Assembly: GCA_017455685.1 (NCBI GenBank)
Contig: JAFSZH010000016.1
Span: 1 to 64,000 of the forward strand
Direction of reading: 5' to 3'
Length of the DNA: 64,000 nucleotides
Source of the DNA: Oscillospiraceae bacterium
Lineage (GTDB): Bacteria; Bacillota; Clostridia; Oscillospirales; Oscillospiraceae
Shown: positions 59,344 to 64,000 of the stretch, one piece after another
Position numbering within the stretch: the first letter of the stretch is position 1
How the letters are laid out: every line of letters begins with the position of its first letter
Translations under genes and position numbers: made by a program
Notes under the pieces: model-generated
What the model was told of the DNA's origin: nothing
The model's input: the letters and a program-made list of their open reading frames with translations, nothing else
Databases searched by the model: none

Positions 59344-61956
59344 TCAAAGGCTCAGCCCGATCAGCGCCAGACAGCTGCCCAGAAAGAGCAGGGCGCCCGG
59401 ATTCAGCACCACGGCGGAAAAGCGCTCTCCCCGGGGCAGCTCCAGCGCGGCCGGCTCAAAGCGGAGCTTCCGCCGGTGGTAGAGCAGCAGCGCCAGTCCC
59501 AGCACCCCCAGGGCGTAAAAAAGGACGATATACGCCAGATACGCCGCCTGTCCCGGAGAGACGGACGCGGGCCCGGGCTTTTCGGACCATTCCAGCAGGG
59601 CCGGGGCCAGCACGCTGCCCAGGAAGTTCACCGTCATGTGCATCCCCACGGAATAGCGCAGCTTGTTCGTGCGCAGGTACACGTACCCGAACACCAGGCC
59701 GATGCCGAAGGCGTAAAACAGCTGGGAGAAGTTGCCGTGGAACAATCCGAAGGCCGCCGCGGAGACCACCACCGCCAGCTTTTCCCCGTAGGGGCGGAGC
59801 CGGTCGACGAGGGTCTTCCGGAAGATCCATTCCTCGATCAGGGGGGCCAGGATCACCAGCAGCAGGATCTTCCAGAACAGGGAGTCCGACATGGCGTAGG
59901 TGAGCACTGCGTTTTTGGCCTCGGTGCCGAACAGCTTCCGCAGCAGGAGGACCAGCCCGCTGCCCGCGACGTTGCCCGCCGACATCATGAAAAAGCAGAT
60001 CACCAGCGCCGCGAGCCACATGCCCGGGGACATGGACCGCTTCTCTCCCGGGGCGCTCTTCACCCGGCGCATGATGAGATAGCCCAGGGGTACCGCCGCC
60101 AGATACAACGGCGCGAAGGTGACCACCCACAGATACCAGTCCCGCTCCGCCCAGCTCTCCGGACTGAACCGGAAGAGGGCCAGCTGCAGAGCCGTGCCCA
60201 GGGCGATGATCAGCGCCAGAGCCAGCCCCAGCCGGGAGAAGGTCCTTCGGGCGGTCTTCCTGTCCACGGCGCCGGTCTCCGCCGGACGCCGGGGGGCGCG
60301 CTCTGCCCCGGGCTCCAGGAAAAGGGGCGTCAGGGCGAAGAACGTCAGCCCCAGGAGCACGTTCAGCAGCGCGGCGAAGAGGGCCGCCGGGCCGGTATGG
60401 CCCATGACCATGCCCACCGCCAGGATGGCGATATCCGGCAGCAGGCCGAAGTAGATGAACATGATCTGCACTATCTGCTTGACGGTGAGGCCCGCATGGG
60501 TGGGCACGCTCAAAGCGATGAAGGCGCCTACGCAGGTGCCGTAAAAGTCGACGGACACGATGAAGGGGACCCACGCCAGTGTCAGCAGGGGGTTGACCCC
60601 CAGGATCGCCGACGCCAGCAGCAGGCCGGGCAGGATATCCAGCAGACAGTTGACGCTGCCCGCCAGCAGAGACGCAAGCAGCTTGGACCAGGTGCTCTCC
60701 GGGATCAGCAGGAAGAAGTCCATCTTCGTATCCTGCTCCAGAGGGTTGCCCAGAGTGCGGAAGAACGCCACCGCGCCGATGGCGAGCACCGCCGGGAGCA
60801 CGCTGTCCGTGTCGGCCACGAAGCGGCACAGCAGCGCCGCGCCGGCTCCCACCGCCAGATAGGTCTCCATGGTCTTGGTGAAGAAATGCAGGTGGGCGAA
60901 GCGGAAGCGGTTATACAGGCTCTTGAAAAAGAACACCCACGCGCCCCGGCCGTGACGCATACCGTCCCGCCAGACGCTGTCGCTGCGGTCCTTCTTCCGC
61001 CGGCGGGCCAGGCCGGCGCCCTTCTCCGAGCGGGCCGCCTCCAGCAGGGCGGCGGTCTCCTCGCTCTTGGCCATGGCGTCCTCGTAGAAGTCCGCCTTCA
61101 CCCGGCTGACCCAGAAGATCAGGCCCAGGATGCCCAGGACCTGAAGCCCCAGGCACAGCAGCGCCAGAGCCGTCTTCCCCTCCCAGGCGAAGACGAAAAC
61201 GCCCTTGATCCAGCCCCACAGAGGGACGAACCGGCTGGCCGGGGCGTTGAAAAAGCCCGCCGCCGCGGCCAGGGGCGCGAGGCCGGAGCGCTTCCAGAAC
61301 AGCACGTACCCCAGGCCCAGAACGCCCAGCAGCACGTAGACGATCCGGCGCAGGGAGTGCTTCAGACCGGGATGGGTGGAGCAGACGGTGTAGACCAGCA
61401 CCTGCAGCAGCGTGCCCGTGACGATGGTGAAGCACCAGGCCGCGATCAGCGCCAGGGCCGAGAGCATGGGCATGCCCACGTTCAGCACCAGGTTGGGCAG
61501 CTGGAACAGCATATAGAAGCCCCAGAAGATCATCAAGCCCAGCCGGGTCATCAGCCGGAACATCAGCACGCTTTGGGGCCGCATGGGCGAGGCGAACAGC
61601 AGATTCACGTCCGCCGGGAGAAAGATCTTGCTGCCGGCGGTGTCGGCGGAGAGGAGCTGGTAGACGAACAGTCCCAGGATCACCGCGCCGGCGATCAGCT
61701 CGATCACGTCCTTTTTGTCCAGTCCCGCGGAAACTGCGATCTCCGCCGGGGCGGGGATAGTCTCCTCTACGTTCTCCTCCACGGTCTCCTGGGCGGCGGA
61801 CTGCTCCTCCGCCGCCTCCTCCAGCTTGGCCGCGCCCAGGCCGATGGCTCCGCCGATGAGCATGCACGCCAGCAGGAAGATCAGCACCCAGGTCTTCATC
61901 ATCTTCTTGACCTGGTTGAAGAAGGAGTGGAGGGCGTAATACCCGAACAGTCTCAT
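59344..61956 (-). CDS. ABC exporter permease fused to a CPBP (CAAX-type) protease domain
   Basis: 870 residues. Residues 1-~640 are a large ABC-type permease of about a dozen helices with an acidic Glu/Ala-rich outer loop (~48-80) and a cytoplasmic loop ending RRRKKDRSDSVWRDGM. From ~640 an intramembrane CPBP/Abi domain follows: EEWIFR at 708-713 (EExxxR), FGLFHGNFSQL (FxxxH) and MHMTVNFLGS (HxxxN). CPBP proteins process or bind lipid-modified or leader peptides. The fusion suggests that the ABC system exports or confers immunity to a peptide that is cleaved in the membrane, but no peptide gene is seen nearby. The ATPase gene overlaps it by four bases. Confidence 0.88.
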   Translation of the reverse strand: MRLFGYYALHSFFNQVKKMMKTWVLIFLLACMLIGGAIGLGAAKLEEAAEEQSAAQETVEENVEETIPAPAEIAVSAGLDKKDVIELIAGAVILGLFVYQLLSADTAGSKIFLPADVNLLFASPMRPQSVLMFRLMTRLGLMIFWGFYMLFQLPNLVLNVGMPMLSALALIAAWCFTIVTGTLLQVLVYTVCSTHPGLKHSLRRIVYVLLGVLGLGYVLFWKRSGLAPLAAAAGFFNAPASRFVPLWGWIKGVFVFAWEGKTALALLCLGLQVLGILGLIFWVSRVKADFYEDAMAKSEETAALLEAARSEKGAGLARRRKKDRSDSVWRDGMRHGRGAWVFFFKSLYNRFRFAHLHFFTKTMETYLAVGAGAALLCRFVADTDSVLPAVLAIGAVAFFRTLGNPLEQDTKMDFFLLIPESTWSKLLASLLAGSVNCLLDILPGLLLASAILGVNPLLTLAWVPFIVSVDFYGTCVGAFIALSVPTHAGLTVKQIVQIMFIYFGLLPDIAILAVGMVMGHTGPAALFAALLNVLLGLTFFALTPLFLEPGAERAPRRPAETGAVDRKTARRTFSRLGLALALIIALGTALQLALFRFSPESWAERDWYLWVVTFAPLYLAAVPLGYLIMRRVKSAPGEKRSMSPGMWLAALVICFFMMSAGNVAGSGLVLLLRKLFGTEAKNAVLTYAMSDSLFWKILLLVILAPLIEEWIFRKTLVDRLRPYGEKLAVVVSAAAFGLFHGNFSQLFYAFGIGLVFGYVYLRTNKLRYSVGMHMTVNFLGSVLAPALLEWSEKPGPASVSPGQAAYLAYIVLFYALGVLGLALLLYHRRKLRFEPAALELPRGERFSAVVLNPGALLFLGSCLALIGLSL

Positions 61957-62708
61957 GCTCCGGCCTCCTCCCCGGCGGCGTTCTGCCCTTCAGCGGCGGC
62001 GCTCTGCTCTCCTCCGCCCTCGGTGAGGGCGAAGAACAGCTCTTCCAGCGTCTGGCCGGAGCCGGCCAGCTCCTCCCGGGACAGGTCGGCCTTCACCCGG
62101 CCCCGCTGCATGATCACCGTACGGTCCCAGAGCATGTCCACGCTGTCGATGATGTGGGTGCTCACCAGCAGGGTCCGGCCCTGGGCGCGCATCTCCTCCA
62201 TCACGCTTTTCAGCTCCTTGATCGCGTGGGGGTCCAGGCCGATCATGGGCTCGTCCAGCAGCAGCATCTTCGGCTCGGGCAGCAGTCCCAGGCAGATGTT
62301 CAGCTTCTGCTGCATGCCCTTGGAGAGCTCGTCGCCGAACTTTTTGCGCTTGTCGGCCAGCTCAAAGCGCTCGAACAGCTCGTCGATCCTCGACTTGTAG
62401 TTTTCCAGCCGGTAGGCACGGGCCAGGAATTCCATGTGCTCGTTCACCGTCAGGTTGGGATAGAGGGAGGGCATCTCCGGGATGTAGCCCAGCAGCCGCC
62501 GGGCCTCCCGGTTCCGTGCGCTGATGCCGCCCACGGTGATGTCCCCGCTGTACCGGAGAAAGCCGATGATGGCCTTCATGATGGTGCTTTTGCCGGCCCC
62601 GTTGGGCCCCAGCAGCACCGTGACGCTGCCCGGGTCCAGATGGAAGCTCACGTCGTCACAGGCCAGGACCTTGCCGTATTTTTTCGTCACGTGGGAAACA
62701 GTCAGCAT
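61953..62708 (-). CDS. ABC exporter ATP-binding protein
   Basis: 251 residues. Walker A GPNGAGKST, signature LSKGMQQKLNICLGLLPEPK, Walker B MLLLDEPMIGLD and switch His in STHI. The C-terminal ~25 residues are Glu/Ala/Gly-rich. Runs the permease-protease encoded next. ATG 62708 has AGAGGAACC upstream; the longer open frame upstream lacks a site and crosses the promoter. Confidence 0.92.
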   Translation of the reverse strand: MLTVSHVTKKYGKVLACDDVSFHLDPGSVTVLLGPNGAGKSTIMKAIIGFLRYSGDITVGGISARNREARRLLGYIPEMPSLYPNLTVNEHMEFLARAYRLENYKSRIDELFERFELADKRKKFGDELSKGMQQKLNICLGLLPEPKMLLLDEPMIGLDPHAIKELKSVMEEMRAQGRTLLVSTHIIDSVDMLWDRTVIMQRGRVKADLSREELAGSGQTLEELFFALTEGGGEQSAAAEGQNAAGEEAGA

Positions 62709-62753
62709 ACCGAGGTTCCTCTCTTTATCCGCCGGAGGGCGGTTTTTTGTCGT

Positions 62754-62782
62754 ATTATAATCCCTTTCCGGCCGCATTTCAA
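62754..62782 (-). promoter_or_regulatory. Promoter of the ABC exporter operon
   Basis: Minus strand TTGAAA (62782-62777), 17 bases, TATAAT (62759-62754), about 46 bases before the ATPase start. The rest of the 62709-62905 gap holds a weak plus-strand TATGAT (62854-62859) for metH and no SAM or B12 riboswitch that I can see. Confidence 0.78.
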
Positions 62783-62905
62783 CAGCCGCCGCGCTTCCGG
62801 GAGGATTTCGGGAAAGTTCACACAAAAGCGTGGATTTTTCCCCGCCGGGGGAGTATGATTTATCTATCAACAGGATCGACTTGCAAGCGGAAAGGGCGGC
62901 TGCTG

Positions 62906-64000
62906 ATGGACATACTGGAATACATGCGCTCCCACCTGGTGCTGCTGGACGGGGGCATGGGCTCGCTGCTGATCAGCCGGGGACTCCGGGGCGGCGAACG
63001 GCCGGAGAGCTGGAACCTCACCCACCCGGAGGTGGTGGAGGAGATCCACCGGGCCTACTACGACGCGGGGAGCAATGTGGTGCTCTCCAACACCTTCGGT
63101 GCCAACACCCTGCACTTCTCCCGGGAGGAACTGCGCTCCGTCATCCCCACCGCGCTCCGTCACGCCCGGGCCGCCGCGGCCTCCAGCGGCGGAGAACAGG
63201 AAAAGTTCGTGGCGCTGGATATCGGGCCTTTGGGAAAACTGCTGGCTCCCCTGGGGGAGCTGTCCTTTGACGACGCTTACGAGATCTTTGCCGAGACGGT
63301 GCGCTGCGGCGCGGAGGAAGCGGATCTCATCTTCATCGAGACCATGAACGACATGGCCGAGACCCGGGCCGCGCTGCTGGCCGCTAAGGAGAACAGCTCC
63401 CTGCCGGTGTTCGTGTCCAACGCCTACTCTCCCAACGGAAAGCTGCTCACCGGGGCCGAGCCCGCGGTGATGGTCGCCCTGCTGGAGGGCATGGGGGCCG
63501 ACGCCATCGGCGTCAACTGCTCCATGGAGCCCCGGGCCCTGGCCGCAGTGGCGGAGGAATATCTCCGCTGCGCCACGGTGCCGGTGATCTTCAAGCCCAA
63601 CGCCGGCCGGCCGGAGTACGTCAACGGCCAGACGGTCTATCACGCCGATCCCTGGTCCTTTGCCGAGGACGCGGCCGCCGTGGTGCGCCGGGGCGTCCGC
63701 TGCGTGGGCGGCTGCTGCGGCACCACCCCCAAATACGTCGCCGCCCTTCGGGACAAGCTCCGGGGCTTCGTGTCCGAGAGCCCGGCAGTCGCCCGGACGG
63801 CCTGCGTCACCTCCGACAGGAAGCTGCTCCGGCTGGGAGAGGGGCCCGTGATCGTCGGCGACCGGATCAACCCCACCGGCCGGGCCGACCTGCGGGAGGG
63901 GCTGGCCGCCGGGGAGCTCAAGTCCGTGCTGGCCGAAGCAAAAAAACAGAAGCGGCTGGGCGCCCAGGTCATCGACGTGAACGTGTCCGCCAAAGGCATC
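62906..64000 (+). CDS. metH: Methionine synthase / homocysteine methyltransferase, 5' part
   Basis: 365 codons are in the window; the frame runs off the right end. Residues ~1-290 are the homocysteine S-methyltransferase domain: LLDGGMGSLLISRGL, NTFGANTLHF, and zinc ligands Cys205 (IGVNCSMEP) and Cys270-Cys271 (GGCCGTTP). From ~315 the methyltetrahydrofolate-binding domain starts (VIVGDRINPTGR). The shape is that of cobalamin-dependent MetH; whether the B12-binding and activation domains follow cannot be seen. In Clostridia a two-domain short form is also common. AAAGGG lies about 12 bases before ATG 62906. Confidence 0.92.
   Translation, partial: MDILEYMRSHLVLLDGGMGSLLISRGLRGGERPESWNLTHPEVVEEIHRAYYDAGSNVVLSNTFGANTLHFSREELRSVIPTALRHARAAAASSGGEQEKFVALDIGPLGKLLAPLGELSFDDAYEIFAETVRCGAEEADLIFIETMNDMAETRAALLAAKENSSLPVFVSNAYSPNGKLLTGAEPAVMVALLEGMGADAIGVNCSMEPRALAAVAEEYLRCATVPVIFKPNAGRPEYVNGQTVYHADPWSFAEDAAAVVRRGVRCVGGCCGTTPKYVAALRDKLRGFVSESPAVARTACVTSDRKLLRLGEGPVIVGDRINPTGRADLREGLAAGELKSVLAEAKKQKRLGAQVIDVNVSAKGI

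Noticed and set aside
59317..62400. 1027-codon plus-strand open frame opposite the ABC permease
   Set aside because: Gln/Gly/Arg/His-rich translation, no ribosome-binding site, antisense to a clear membrane-protein gene; a product of high GC and codon bias.
62709..62905. SAM or cobalamin riboswitch upstream of metH
   Set aside because: I looked for the characteristic conserved boxes in this 197-base gap and found none.

Overview
The window looks like a chromosomal segment of a high-GC anaerobic Clostridia-type Firmicute, probably a gut Oscillospiraceae or relative. Reasons: strong GGAGG ribosome-binding sites, TTGACA/TATAAT promoters with 17-base spacing, U-tailed hairpin terminators, and gene families typical of that group (YtrA-type GntR operon, KtrAB-like K+ uptake, ECF S component, DUF2142/DUF6020 surface-polymer genes). 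No rRNA, tRNA or CRISPR array was seen. From about 10.5 kb on, the DNA is GC-rich core genome; the first 10.5 kb is visibly more AT-rich and accessory.

Region 1 (1-6.5 kb) is a decayed mobile element. A minus-strand operon reads: sigma-70 region-4-like regulator, split archaeo-eukaryotic-type primase, PriCT/D5-type helicase, three small proteins (two with zinc-ribbon cysteines), an HK97-fold major capsid protein, a TnpW-like protein, and the first ~43 residues of a serine recombinase. No portal, terminase, protease or tail gene is present. A 53-55 bp degenerate tandem array and two copies of a ~45 bp element flank the sigma-like gene.

Region 2 (6.5-10.5 kb) is an AT-rich plus-strand DNA-modification/defence cluster: Vsr endonuclease, a C5 cytosine methyltransferase with a two-unit winged-helix-like tail, a 73-residue protein, an N-terminal stub of a GHKL ATPase, and a candidate PD-(D/E)XK nuclease.

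Region 3 (10.6-14.9 kb) holds a GntR-regulated ABC transporter with a clear operator, an ECF sigma factor with a membrane partner, and a DEDDh exonuclease. Region 4 (14.9-40.8 kb) is a large cell-surface polysaccharide / teichoic-acid-like locus: flippase, many glycosyltransferases, DUF2304, DUF6020 and DUF2142 membrane proteins, two tandem LtaS-like phosphotransferases plus a fragment of a third, a TagGH-like ABC exporter, a GT2-GT4 fusion of unusual composition, a coiled-coil methyltransferase, dTDP-rhamnose reductase and a WcaJ-type initiating sugar-phosphate transferase.

Region 5 (40.8-51 kb): a divergent MocR-like regulator (its PLP lysine position is arginine) and ECF S component; a structured leader RNA with a terminator ahead of a Met8-type dehydrogenase and an iron/cobalamin-type ABC transporter; then a set of genes (URO-D family protein, a 43-residue protein, two TetR paralogues, two membrane proteins) linked by a shared TGAACRYGTTCA palindrome.

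Region 6 (51-64 kb): TrkH/TrkA-type K+ uptake in one run with a KdpD-like kinase lacking the usual N-terminal KdpD domain and a KdpE regulator; glutamate racemase; MATE exporter; phosphofructokinase; an ABC exporter whose permease is fused to a CPBP-type protease domain; and the 5' part of a methionine synthase gene cut by the window end.
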